This document shows positions 16,746-24,211 of a DNA stretch of 29,921 nucleotides, piece by piece. The notes under the pieces were generated by a model, which saw only the letters and a list, made by a program, of their open reading frames with translations, made no database searches and was not told the origin of the DNA. Both the position numbers and the translations under genes were made by a program. This DNA comes from a virus. Where the stretch lies: the IMG/VR virus record IMGVR_UViG_3300021961_000424, positions 1 to 29,921 of that record; one strand, written 5' to 3'. Every line of letters starts with the position of its first letter. Position 1 is the stretch's first letter.

Positions 16746-17018
16746 ATGTATATTCTAACAATTTATGGTAAAGAAACCGAAGGTGCGTATTCTGTAACAG
16801 ATGATGATGGAGAACAGATTCTTTATCTCTTTGATGAAGAAGACGATGCCATGAGGTATGCTATGATGTTAGAGGACGAAGGAAGTCCAACAATGCACGT
16901 TATTGAAATAGATGATGAGATAATGATAAAGACATGTGAAATGCATGACTATAAGTATTCTATCATTACAAAAAACGATCTCGTAATTCCTCCTGAAACC
17001 GAACATGATTTTATTTGA
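16746..17018 (+). CDS. DUF3110 family protein
   Basis: The 90-residue protein matches the cyanobacterial DUF3110 pattern: an N-terminal strand (MYILTIYGKETEGAYSV), a Gly-Glu turn, the characteristic LYLFDEEDDAMRYAMMLEDE helix region and a Pro-x-x-x-V-I-E-I-D strand (MHVIEIDDE). DUF3110 is widespread in cyanobacteria and its function is not known to me. It lies 1 base after gp47, and its 3' end overlaps the gp46 start by 14 bases, so it is locked into the 47-46 operon. Host origin followed by retention is likely. It may regulate or accompany the nuclease, but only position supports that. Confidence 0.8.
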   Translation: MYILTIYGKETEGAYSVTDDDGEQILYLFDEEDDAMRYAMMLEDEGSPTMHVIEIDDEIMIKTCEMHDYKYSIITKNDLVIPPETEHDFI

Positions 17019-18714
17019 AAAGATTCGTTGGAAAAACTTTTTATCAACGGGTAATCAGTATACTGAGATTAATTTTACTAAACATCCAACTAATCTAATC
17101 ATTGGTACAAATGGTGCAGGCAAGAGTACTTTGCTTGATGCTCTTACTTTTGCTCTGTTTGGTAAACCTTTTCGTAAAATTAACAAACCTCAACTTCTAA
17201 ACTCTGTAAATGAAAAGGACTGTAGAGTTGAAGTGGAGTTTTCTATTGGGAACACTAACTGGAAAGTTATTAGGGGAATAAAACCAAATATCTTTGAGAT
17301 TCATCGTGATGACAATCCATTAGATCAATCTTCTGCCGCATTGGACCAACAAAAGTGGTTGGAGCAAAATGTGATCAAGATGAACTATAAGTCTTTTACT
17401 CAGATTGTGATTCTGGGTAGCAGCACTTTTGTACCATTTATGCAACTAACTGCTGCAAATCGTCGTGAAGTGATTGAAGATCTTCTTGATATTAGAATCT
17501 TTTCTTCTATGAACACTTTGATTAAAGAAAAGATTCGTGTTGTAAAGGAAAATATTAAGGTTTTAGAACTTAAGAAAGAGTCCTTGATCGATAAGGTTTC
17601 GATGCAAGAAAACTTTATTGAAGAATTGGAGCAACGTGGAAAAGATAATATTAAAGATAAAGAAGAGAAGATTGAAGATCTTCTTAATGAAGAAAATGAC
17701 TTGATGAATACTTGTCAAGATATGAATCAAGAACTTTCTGGGTTGCAAGAAACTCTTGAAAAGTATACTGGTGCCACAGAAAAACTTCGTAAACTTGGCA
17801 ACTTAAAAGGAAAGATTTCTAATAAAGTATCTACCATTACAAAAGAGCACAAGTTTTTCACAGAGAATACGGTCTGCCCTACCTGTGATCAGTCTATTGA
17901 GGAGTCCTTCAGAATAAATAGGATTAGTGACGCTCAAATTAAAGCAAAGGAGTTGCAATCTGGTTATAAAGAACTGGAGGAGGCAATTAAAGAGGAAGAG
18001 GAACGAGAGCGTCAATTTACAAATTTATCAAAGGAGATTACTTCTTTAACGCATGGCATTTCTAAAAATAATACTAAGATCTCTGGATGTCAAAGACAGG
18101 TCAGGGATTTGGAATCGGAAATTCAAAGAATTACCGAGCAACTTGCAAATAGAAATACTGAGCATGACAAGTTAGCAACTTTTAAAGAAAATTTAAAAAC
18201 TACATACGACGAACTCGCACAAAACAAGGACACCATCAACTACTACGATTTTTCGTATAGTTTGCTTAAAGACGGTGGAGTGAAAACTAAAATTATCAAG
18301 AAGTATCTTCCTCTGATCAATCAACAAGTCAATCGGTATTTACAACTGATGGACTTCTATATCAACTTTACTCTTGATGAAGAGTTTAACGAAACCGTCC
18401 AGTCCCCCATTCATGAAAACTTTTCTTATTCCTCTTTCAGTGAGGGAGAAAAGATGAGAATCGATCTGGCACTCCTCTTCACTTGGCGTGAAGTTGCCAG
18501 AATGAAGAATTCCGTCAATACTAATCTACTTATCATGGATGAGGTGTTTGATAGTTCTCTTGATGGTTTTGGAACAGAAGAGTTTCTAAAAATCATCCGA
18601 TATGTTGTCAAAGATGCAAATATCTTTGTTATCTCTCACAAAGAATCTCTGCATGATAGATTTGCAGATGTGATTCGATTTGAGAAAGTGAAAGGATTCA
18701 GTAGGATGGTTTGA
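17005..18714 (+). CDS. gp46: Recombination nuclease ATPase subunit (Rad50/SbcC-like)
   Basis: gp46 is the SMC-type ATPase of the gp46/gp47 end-resection complex. The 569-residue protein (T4 560) has Walker A GTNGAGKS at 34-41, a Q-loop region around QIVILGSSTFVPFMQL, two long coiled-coil arms (about 180-280 and 300-400), the zinc-hook CPTC at about 291-294, signature SEGEKMR from about 479, and Walker B LLIMDE with D512/E513 followed by the D-loop DSSLDG. All catalytic parts are present. It overlaps DUF3110 upstream, and its stop overlaps the next ATG (TGATG). Confidence 0.97.
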   Translation: MILFEKIRWKNFLSTGNQYTEINFTKHPTNLIIGTNGAGKSTLLDALTFALFGKPFRKINKPQLLNSVNEKDCRVEVEFSIGNTNWKVIRGIKPNIFEIHRDDNPLDQSSAALDQQKWLEQNVIKMNYKSFTQIVILGSSTFVPFMQLTAANRREVIEDLLDIRIFSSMNTLIKEKIRVVKENIKVLELKKESLIDKVSMQENFIEELEQRGKDNIKDKEEKIEDLLNEENDLMNTCQDMNQELSGLQETLEKYTGATEKLRKLGNLKGKISNKVSTITKEHKFFTENTVCPTCDQSIEESFRINRISDAQIKAKELQSGYKELEEAIKEEEERERQFTNLSKEITSLTHGISKNNTKISGCQRQVRDLESEIQRITEQLANRNTEHDKLATFKENLKTTYDELAQNKDTINYYDFSYSLLKDGGVKTKIIKKYLPLINQQVNRYLQLMDFYINFTLDEEFNETVQSPIHENFSYSSFSEGEKMRIDLALLFTWREVARMKNSVNTNLLIMDEVFDSSLDGFGTEEFLKIIRYVVKDANIFVISHKESLHDRFADVIRFEKVKGFSRMV

Positions 18715-19373
18715 TGCCAACTTTTGTTCATAGAGACAGTGGTAAAAGAGTTTTCTTTGCACATATTCCCAGAACGGCAGGAAGGTTTGTAGAAGCAAAT
18801 CTTTTGGAGAATGGTTTTGAGTGGGAAGAAAAGCATCTTGATACTGGTCTTGGTGTAATGTCTGTAGTAAATGGATTTGAGATAGCACACTATCATCGAG
18901 AACACTATCAAAAATATTTGAACGTCTCTGACATTCCTCACTTTTCTATTGTGAGAAATCCTATCAATCGATTTATTTCTGGATCGGTATATCTTAAGAG
19001 AGCATATGGAAATGATATACAATCTGTGATGGAGGATCCAATAATGTTTGCTTCCATGATTCGAAACCTTCCTTTTGATGAGGCATGGAATTGGTATAGA
19101 CCACAAGTTGATTTTCTTACAGATCAAACTAGTATATGGAAATTTGAGGATAAAATAAATCAATCTTTTGTTGAATGGTTAAGTGACGTTGTTGGAGTTA
19201 AGTTGAACTTTAATGATAATATTGAATATCCAAAATCTTCGGATGAGGGAAATAAACTTGACAAGACACCTGCTCTAATAGATAATATTAAGCAACTCTA
19301 TCGTCAGGACATTGGCAAACTCTACCCCGAACTGGCAGCACCACTCCAAGAAGGAGCAAAAACGAAAACTTAA
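18714..19373 (+). CDS. Sulfotransferase-like protein
   Basis: Sulfotransferases move sulfate from PAPS to sugars, lipids or proteins. The 219-residue protein has both cofactor signatures: the 5'-phosphosulfate loop HIPRTAGRF at about 17-25 and the 3'-phosphate motif SIVRNPINRFISG at about 78-90, with the right spacing. The rest of the family fold is shortened, and the acceptor substrate cannot be read from sequence. The ATG at 18714 overlaps the gp46 stop (TGATG); an in-frame TTG lies one codon upstream. It is the last gene of the gp55-47-46 run and unrelated in function to its neighbours, so it is probably an acquired auxiliary gene. Modification of virion or host surface glycans is a guess. 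Confidence 0.8.
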   Translation: MPTFVHRDSGKRVFFAHIPRTAGRFVEANLLENGFEWEEKHLDTGLGVMSVVNGFEIAHYHREHYQKYLNVSDIPHFSIVRNPINRFISGSVYLKRAYGNDIQSVMEDPIMFASMIRNLPFDEAWNWYRPQVDFLTDQTSIWKFEDKINQSFVEWLSDVVGVKLNFNDNIEYPKSSDEGNKLDKTPALIDNIKQLYRQDIGKLYPELAAPLQEGAKTKT

Positions 19374-19431
19374 ACCACAAGCAATGCGAGCAAGACGTGA
19401 AGCATTACGTCAGTTTAAGAAGCGGCACATG

Positions 19432-19454
19432 ACCTCCCAGAAACGGGAGGTTTT
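19432..19454 (+). terminator. Probable terminator hairpin before the VWA gene
   Basis: ACCTCCC-AGAAAC-GGGAGGT forms a perfect 7-bp stem (19432-19451) followed by a short T-run (TTTTG). The 112-base gap 19374-19485 also holds a weak TATTAT -10-like box at 19459-19464 and a 30-codon ATG frame (19384-19476) that I do not regard as a gene. Confidence 0.65.
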
Positions 19455-19462
19455 GTCGTATT

Positions 19463-19487
19463 ATAGGTTCATCTGAGACAAACCTAT
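19463..19487 (+). promoter_or_regulatory. Inverted repeat covering the start of the VWA gene
   Basis: ATAGGTT (19463-19469) and AACCTAT (19481-19487) are exact reverse complements, separated by 11 bases. The right arm includes the first two bases of the ATG at 19486. No ribosome site is visible, so a hairpin in the mRNA would hide the start codon. Confidence 0.5.
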
Positions 19488-21609
19488 GGCAGTCAAACAA
19501 GAAATCAAATCCCAACTCGCCAAACTGCTTGCCACTGAGGACTTGATCGTGGAGCACAAGCAGGTTCAAACTGCCTGCTTTAATGTTCACACCCGTGTTC
19601 TGACTCTTCCGATGTGGGAGAAGGCAAGTAATACTGTGTATGACCTCCTGGTGGGTCATGAAGTGGGACATGCTCTCTTCACCCCTGATGAGAACTGGTT
19701 GGAGAAGGTTGCTGTCCCTCCTCAATTCGTGAATGTTGTTGAAGATGCGCGGATTGAGAAACTGATGAAACGCAAGTACATGGGACTTGCTAAGACATTC
19801 TTTACTGGATACAAGGAGTTAAATGACGAAGACTTTTTCTCTATATCTGATGAGTCTGTTGCTAATTTTAATCTTGCTGATCGTGCAAATCTATACTTTA
19901 AGATCGGTAATTTTATAAACCTTGAGTTTACTGAAGATGAACAGGAGATCATTGATCTAATTCAATCTGCAGAAACTTTTGCTGATGTTCTTATTGCTGC
20001 TGAGGAACTGTATAAGTTCTGCAAGAAAAAGCAGGATGAGAAAGTGTCTGATATCACTCCTCCCCCTGAAATGGGTGGGGAATCTGATCAACCTGCCAAT
20101 GAACTGGTGGAAGAGCAGCAGGAGACCACTAGTGAAGGTTCTGGTGACTCTGATCAACAGGAATCTACTCCACAATCTTCTTCTGGTGTTCCTGAAGTTG
20201 CTGGCGAACCTGAGGTTCAAACTGCTGATGCCCTTGAAGATAATCTGCAAGATCTTGTAGATACTAATGGATATGAAAACGTATATGTGGAGATTCCTCA
20301 AGTTGATCTGAATCGTGTGATTGCGAACAATATTGATGTTCATAATGAAATTGATAAGTGGTTTAATCATCAACTTAAATCCACTGAGCATCCAATCTTC
20401 AAAGTTGCTGATGAAGAGTTTGTTAAGTTCAAACGTTCTGCACAGAAAGAAGTAAACTATCTGGTCAAAGAGTTTGAATGCCGCAAGGCAGCAGACTCCT
20501 ATGCCCGTGCCACTACTGCGCGCACTGGTGTTCTGGACTGTACCAAACTCCATACTTACAAGTACAATGAAGATCTATTCAAAAAAGTCTCTGTGATTCC
20601 TGATGGTAAGAATCATGGGTTGATCTTTATTCTTGACTGGAGTGGTTCTATGAGTCGGGTGATGCTTGATACAATCAAGCAACTCTACAATCTGGTTTGG
20701 TTCTGTAAGAAAGTTGCTATTCCCTTTGAGGTTTATGCGTTTACTAATGAATGGAAACGACCAGAGTTTAATCTTGAAACTGGTGACATTATCAAATCCG
20801 TTGATTTGACTCCTTGCTATGAGAAGAAAGAGAATGTTCTTGTCATTGATGAGCATTTTTCTCTGATGAATCTTTTCACCAGCAAAACAAATAATCTGCA
20901 ATTGGAGCATCAAATGATCAACATTTGGCGCATTGCAAAATCATTCGGTGATTATTATCATACTTCTTATTCTGTTCCGACTCGTCTTGGATTGTCTGGT
21001 ACTCCTCTAAACGAAGCACTGCTTTGTCTCCACCAGATTCTCCCTCAGTTCCAGAAACAGAATAAACTACAAAAAGTTCAGTGCATTGTCTTGACCGATG
21101 GTGAGGCAAATCATCTTGGTTATCACAAGGAAGTTAAACGTCATTGGGAAAGTGAACCATACATGGGGACTCGTCATTTGCCTGGTGGTGTTTCTTTTTT
21201 AAGGGATCGTAAACTTGGAACCACATATAAAGTTCCTTATGGTTGGCATGGTTTTACTGATCTGTTGCTTCGTAATTTGCAGGATAATTTCTGCTCTGTA
21301 AACTTTATCGGTATTCGTGTTCTTGAAGGACGTGGTGCAAGTGATTTTATGAAACTTTACTGCGATGATCATAGTAAAGAATTGCTTAAACTTCAAACTG
21401 ATTGGAAAAAGATGCGTAGTTTCACTATTAAAAACTCTGGATACCATGCATACTTTGGACTGTCTTCATCTGCACTCTCTCAAGATACTGAGTTTGATGT
21501 AAAGGGAGATGCAACTAAAGCACAAATTAAGTCTGCTTTTGTTAAGTCTCTCAAAACTAAAAAACTAAATAAGAAAGTTCTTGGTGAGTTCATTTCTTTA
21601 GTAGCATGA
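19486..21609 (+). CDS. HExxH plus VWA domain protein, CobT-like
   Basis: The 707-residue protein has three parts. Residues 1-180 contain HEVGH (58-62) in GHEVGHALFTP, followed about 25 residues later by VEDARIEKL, a layout like zinc metallopeptidases with a downstream Glu ligand. Residues about 190-265 are an acidic, Gln/Ser/Pro-rich linker. The C-terminal half is a VWA domain with a full MIDAS: DWSGS (D384, S386, S388), a Thr in SGTPLNEAL, and D538 in LTDGE. Such proteins partner with MoxR/CobS-type AAA+ ATPases, and one is encoded just downstream. CobT is the chelatase version, but no CobN is present here. Chelation, protein remodelling and proteolysis are all possible; I favour a MoxR/VWA-type chaperone role. 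Confidence 0.85.
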   Translation: MAVKQEIKSQLAKLLATEDLIVEHKQVQTACFNVHTRVLTLPMWEKASNTVYDLLVGHEVGHALFTPDENWLEKVAVPPQFVNVVEDARIEKLMKRKYMGLAKTFFTGYKELNDEDFFSISDESVANFNLADRANLYFKIGNFINLEFTEDEQEIIDLIQSAETFADVLIAAEELYKFCKKKQDEKVSDITPPPEMGGESDQPANELVEEQQETTSEGSGDSDQQESTPQSSSGVPEVAGEPEVQTADALEDNLQDLVDTNGYENVYVEIPQVDLNRVIANNIDVHNEIDKWFNHQLKSTEHPIFKVADEEFVKFKRSAQKEVNYLVKEFECRKAADSYARATTARTGVLDCTKLHTYKYNEDLFKKVSVIPDGKNHGLIFILDWSGSMSRVMLDTIKQLYNLVWFCKKVAIPFEVYAFTNEWKRPEFNLETGDIIKSVDLTPCYEKKENVLVIDEHFSLMNLFTSKTNNLQLEHQMINIWRIAKSFGDYYHTSYSVPTRLGLSGTPLNEALLCLHQILPQFQKQNKLQKVQCIVLTDGEANHLGYHKEVKRHWESEPYMGTRHLPGGVSFLRDRKLGTTYKVPYGWHGFTDLLLRNLQDNFCSVNFIGIRVLEGRGASDFMKLYCDDHSKELLKLQTDWKKMRSFTIKNSGYHAYFGLSSSALSQDTEFDVKGDATKAQIKSAFVKSLKTKKLNKKVLGEFISLVA

Positions 21610-21755
21610 CAATACCAGAATGGAAAAAGAGAGCACTTTCAGATCCCTCTCTTAAGGATAAGCAGGTCCAAGTTCTTCTTCATGGACCTAAGTCTCTAAC
21701 TGATGCCTGGTTTCTTCAGGCGATGAAATACAAGTACGGACGGTTTGGAGACTGA
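21606..21755 (+). CDS. Small 49-residue protein between VWA and AAA+ genes
   Basis: The ATG at 21606 overlaps the VWA gene stop (ATGA), and the frame runs to TGA at 21753-21755. The 49 residues begin MTIPEWKKRALSDPSLKDK and continue with VQVLLHGPKSLTDAWFLQA, then a basic end (MKYKYGRFGD). The ATGA junction and protein-like composition, and its end 5 bases before a terminator, support a real gene. No family is recognised. It could be a small partner of the AAA+/VWA pair. Confidence 0.65.
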   Translation: MTIPEWKKRALSDPSLKDKQVQVLLHGPKSLTDAWFLQAMKYKYGRFGD

Positions 21756-21760
21756 CCACT

Positions 21761-21784
21761 GGGGGCATTAACTGCCCCCTTTTT
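21761..21784 (+). terminator. Terminator between the VWA operon and the CobS-like gene
   Basis: GGGGGCA-TTAAC-TGCCCCC (21761-21779) is a perfect 7-bp GC-rich stem followed by five T. Confidence 0.9.
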
Positions 21785-21788
21785 GCTC

Positions 21789-21794
21789 TATAAT
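21789..21794 (+). promoter_or_regulatory. -10 box (TATAAT) just after terminator, before CobS-like gene
   Basis: A perfect TATAAT begins 5 bases after the terminator T-run. The only -35 candidate is TTAACT (21768-21773), in the terminator loop and first stem base, at a short 15-base spacing. The start would fall near 21801, about 18 bases before the ATG at 21819. Confidence 0.5.
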
Positions 21795-21818
21795 AACTTC
21801 AGTTCAAACAAACAACTA

Positions 21819-22961
21819 ATGCCTCTGTCTGCTGACTACATCCGCACTTCTCTCCAGAGTTTGTATGGAGAGTCTGTGACCTCTGCTGACATTCGTGCTT
21901 GGTGTGCCATGAATGGTGCAAATTACCAAACTGTTACTAACAAACTGACTAATTGTAAGGTTGGTCGCGGTAAGTGGAATTTGGAAGTAACGAAAGAGAC
22001 TGTGGAGGAACTGGAAGTGTCTTATGCTGCTCCTGCTGCCCTTCCAGCAACCGAACAAAACCTTATTCCTGCTAAAGATGATACCTTCGTCAAGTTTGGT
22101 AATTTCAACGATATTAAGAAAATTATTCAGTCCCGTCTATTTTATCCGACGTTCATTACGGGTCTTTCGGGTAATGGTAAAACGTTCTGTGTGGAGCAAG
22201 CATGTGCCCAACTTGAACGTGAACTCATCCGTGTAAACATTACTATTGAAACTGATGAAGATGATCTCATTGGCGGCTTCCGTCTTGTTGACGGTGCCAC
22301 AGTCTGGCATAATGGTCCCGTTGTGGAAGCCCTCCAACGAGGTGCCGTCTTGCTTCTTGACGAAATCGACCTCGCAAGCAACAAAATCCTTTGCCTCCAG
22401 TCAATCCTTGAAGGGAAGGGAGTTTTCCTCAAGAAGATTGGCAAGTTCGTTACGCCCGCCGATGGTTTCCAGATCTTCGCAACGGCAAACACAAAGGGCA
22501 AGGGGAGTGACGACGGTCGATTCATTGGGACTAACGTGCTCAATGAAGCTTTCTTAGAACGTTTTCCTGTAACCTTTGAGCAGGAATATCCTACTGTTAC
22601 TAACGAATATAAGATTCTCTACAAAGTTGCTGCTTCTATTGGAGCATTCAAAGAAACTTCTGATCTTGATTTTCTCAAGCGTCTCTGCGATTGGGCAGAC
22701 ATTATCCGCAAGACCTTTTATGATGGTGGTATTGAGGAAATCATCAGTACTCGTCGTCTAGTTCACATTGTTCGTGCTTATAGCATCTTCAACGATAAGG
22801 CAAAAGCAATCAGTGTTTGTGTCAATCGTTTTGATGATGAAACCAAGCAAGCATTCCTTGAACTTTATGATAAGGTTGATGCTGATTTCGATCTTTCTGC
22901 CACTGGTGAAAAATTCTATGTTGATCAGAAAGAATGTCTTGACTCTCACAACTTCTCTTGA
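21819..22961 (+). CDS. cobS: CobS-like / MoxR-type AAA+ ATPase
   Basis: In cyanophages this gene is usually annotated cobS, after the ATPase subunit of aerobic cobaltochelatase. The 380-residue protein has Walker A GLSGNGKT (115-122), Walker B LLLDEID (178-184), a sensor/arginine region with ATANTKGKGSDDG, and NEAFLERFPV typical of MoxR/CobS ATPases. Residues 1-65 form a separate small helical domain (SADYIRTSLQSLYGESVTSA), not part of the AAA+ core. The ATG at 21819 is chosen because the in-frame TTG at 21783 lies in the terminator T-run. A section at about 22265-22560 has more C-ending codons than the flanks. With the upstream VWA protein it forms an AAA+/VWA pair. Cobalamin synthesis is doubtful without CobN. 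Confidence 0.9.
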   Translation: MPLSADYIRTSLQSLYGESVTSADIRAWCAMNGANYQTVTNKLTNCKVGRGKWNLEVTKETVEELEVSYAAPAALPATEQNLIPAKDDTFVKFGNFNDIKKIIQSRLFYPTFITGLSGNGKTFCVEQACAQLERELIRVNITIETDEDDLIGGFRLVDGATVWHNGPVVEALQRGAVLLLDEIDLASNKILCLQSILEGKGVFLKKIGKFVTPADGFQIFATANTKGKGSDDGRFIGTNVLNEAFLERFPVTFEQEYPTVTNEYKILYKVAASIGAFKETSDLDFLKRLCDWADIIRKTFYDGGIEEIISTRRLVHIVRAYSIFNDKAKAISVCVNRFDDETKQAFLELYDKVDADFDLSATGEKFYVDQKECLDSHNFS

Positions 22962-22967
22962 TAGAAT
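22939..22967 (+). promoter_or_regulatory. Sigma-70 promoter for the replisome operon
   Basis: TTGACT (22939-22944), 17 bases, then TAGAAT (22962-22967). It lies across the 3' end of the CobS-like gene, with a start near 22974. A GAGGA ribosome site at about 22993-22997 precedes the ATG at 23005. Confidence 0.75.
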
Positions 22968-23004
22968 ACTGACAAACATTATTTTTACCTTATGAGGATT
23001 TGAA

Positions 23005-23559
23005 ATGTCCGAAAATTTTGAGAGCACCTATGAAAGTTCAATTCCAAAAACTTTTGGGGATACTGTAATTTGCGGTGGTGAGGGAACTGATACGATCAGT
23101 TTTGGTGCTGCTCGTCCTGCCCAAGATTTTTGGTATGAGGATGGTTTTAGTCTAACTGGCAATCCAAACTATTCTCCAGATACTATTAGCTTTGATTATA
23201 AAAATGATTTCCACATGAACTTGAATATTCCAGATCTTCCTTCAGCACCTACTAACGAAAATGGTTTTTGGAAGTACAATGAAGACGTAATCATCAAAGA
23301 AATTCGTGAATATCTTGGTGGAACTTATCGTTCTCACTATGCTTCTGAAGGATCTAAAACTCAAACCCTTGATTTGATTGAGGGTATTGGTGATGCAGAA
23401 CCTTTCTGTCGCAGTAATGCTATCAAATACCTTTCTCGTTTTGGTAAGAAGAACGGTAAGTCCAAACAAGACATTCTAAAAGCAATTCACTATTGCATTC
23501 TTCTCTATCACTTTGCTGGCCTTTGTAATGAAAATACGGAACCCTATGAAACTTTCTGA
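23005..23559 (+). CDS. DUF3310 family protein with N-terminal extension
   Basis: The C-terminal 75 residues match DUF3310, a phage family of unknown function: EIREYLGGTYRSHYASEG, then QTLDLIEGIGDAEPFCRSNA, YLSRFGKKNGKSK and a KAIHYCILLYHF helix. The N-terminal 95 residues are Gly, Asp, Tyr and Phe rich, look poorly ordered and contain a repeated TDTISF/PDTISF segment. DUF3310 alone is usually much shorter, so the extension is unusual. It is the first gene after a clear sigma-70 promoter and overlaps the clamp gene by 14 bases, so it probably belongs to early or middle replication expression. Nucleotide metabolism has been suggested for the family; nothing in the sequence settles it. Confidence 0.8.
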   Translation: MSENFESTYESSIPKTFGDTVICGGEGTDTISFGAARPAQDFWYEDGFSLTGNPNYSPDTISFDYKNDFHMNLNIPDLPSAPTNENGFWKYNEDVIIKEIREYLGGTYRSHYASEGSKTQTLDLIEGIGDAEPFCRSNAIKYLSRFGKKNGKSKQDILKAIHYCILLYHFAGLCNENTEPYETF

Positions 23560-24211
23560 TAAAACTATCTCTGTCCTGAAGAACTTTTCTTCTATCAATC
23601 AGTCCATCCTTTTTAAGGAAGGTAACAAACTTCGCACGATCAGTGTGATGAAGAACATTCTTGCAGAGGCAACTGTTACTGAAGAGTTCTCCAAAGACTT
23701 TGGCATCTATGATCTTAATCAGTTCCTTAACGGTCTGAGTTTGCACCAAAGTCCTGAACTTGATTTTGCTCAAGACGGATATGTTGTTATTCGTGAAGGC
23801 AAGTCTCGTTCTAAGTATTTCTTTGCTGATCCCAATGTCATTGTGACTCCACCAGACAAAGCTATTCAACTTCCAAGTGAGGATGTCTGCTTTGAACTGA
23901 GCACTGAACAACTGGAAAAACTGCTGAAAGCATCTGCTGTTTATCAATTGCCTGATCTCTCCGCTGTTGGTGAGAACGGTGTTGTGAAACTGGTTGTTCG
24001 GGATAAGAAGAATGATACCTCCAATGACTTCTCTGTCGTTGTTGGTGAAACTGACGCAGAATTTTCTTTCAATTTTAAAGTTGAAAACATCAAGATTCTT
24101 CCTGGAACTTATGAGGTTGTCGTTTCACAAAAACTTCTCTCCCGATTCACTTCTAAGAATCACGATCTCACTTACTACATTGCTCTGGAACCAGATTCCA
24201 GCTTTGGTTGA
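23546..24211 (+). CDS. gp45: Sliding clamp
   Basis: The trimeric clamp tethers DNA polymerase and also activates late transcription with gp55. The 221-residue protein (T4 228) starts MKLSDKTISVLKNFSSINQS, very close to T4, and continues with FGIYDLNQFLNGLSL, ELSTEQLEKLLKASAV and the C-terminal HDLTYYIALEPDSSFG. In-frame ATGs at 23513 and 23528 exist, but the T4 alignment places the start at 23546. That start overlaps the DUF3310 gene by 14 bases. Its stop overlaps the speD ATG (TGATG). Confidence 0.96.
   Translation: MKLSDKTISVLKNFSSINQSILFKEGNKLRTISVMKNILAEATVTEEFSKDFGIYDLNQFLNGLSLHQSPELDFAQDGYVVIREGKSRSKYFFADPNVIVTPPDKAIQLPSEDVCFELSTEQLEKLLKASAVYQLPDLSAVGENGVVKLVVRDKKNDTSNDFSVVVGETDAEFSFNFKVENIKILPGTYEVVVSQKLLSRFTSKNHDLTYYIALEPDSSFG

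Noticed and set aside
18636-19163. 175-codon open frame on the - strand across the gp46 end and sulfotransferase-like gene
   Set aside because: It lies wholly opposite well-supported + strand genes, and its product is rich in Ile, Cys, Ser and Lys with no recognisable domain. No - strand promoter or ribosome site was seen.
19384-19476. 30-codon basic open frame in the gap before the VWA gene
   Set aside because: It runs straight through the probable terminator hairpin and has no ribosome site. It could be real, but evidence is too thin.
19957-20553. 198-codon open frame on the - strand inside the VWA gene
   Set aside because: Antisense to a protein with clear domains. The product is Phe/Ile/Arg-rich as expected of a reversed acidic-linker gene.
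21819-22961. Reading the cobS label as proof of phage cobalamin synthesis
   Set aside because: The sequence shows only an AAA+ ATPase and a VWA protein. The large chelatase subunit is not in the window, so the pathway claim is not supported here.
23423-23947. 174-codon open frame on the - strand over gp45
   Set aside because: Shadow of the clamp and DUF3310 genes; no family features.
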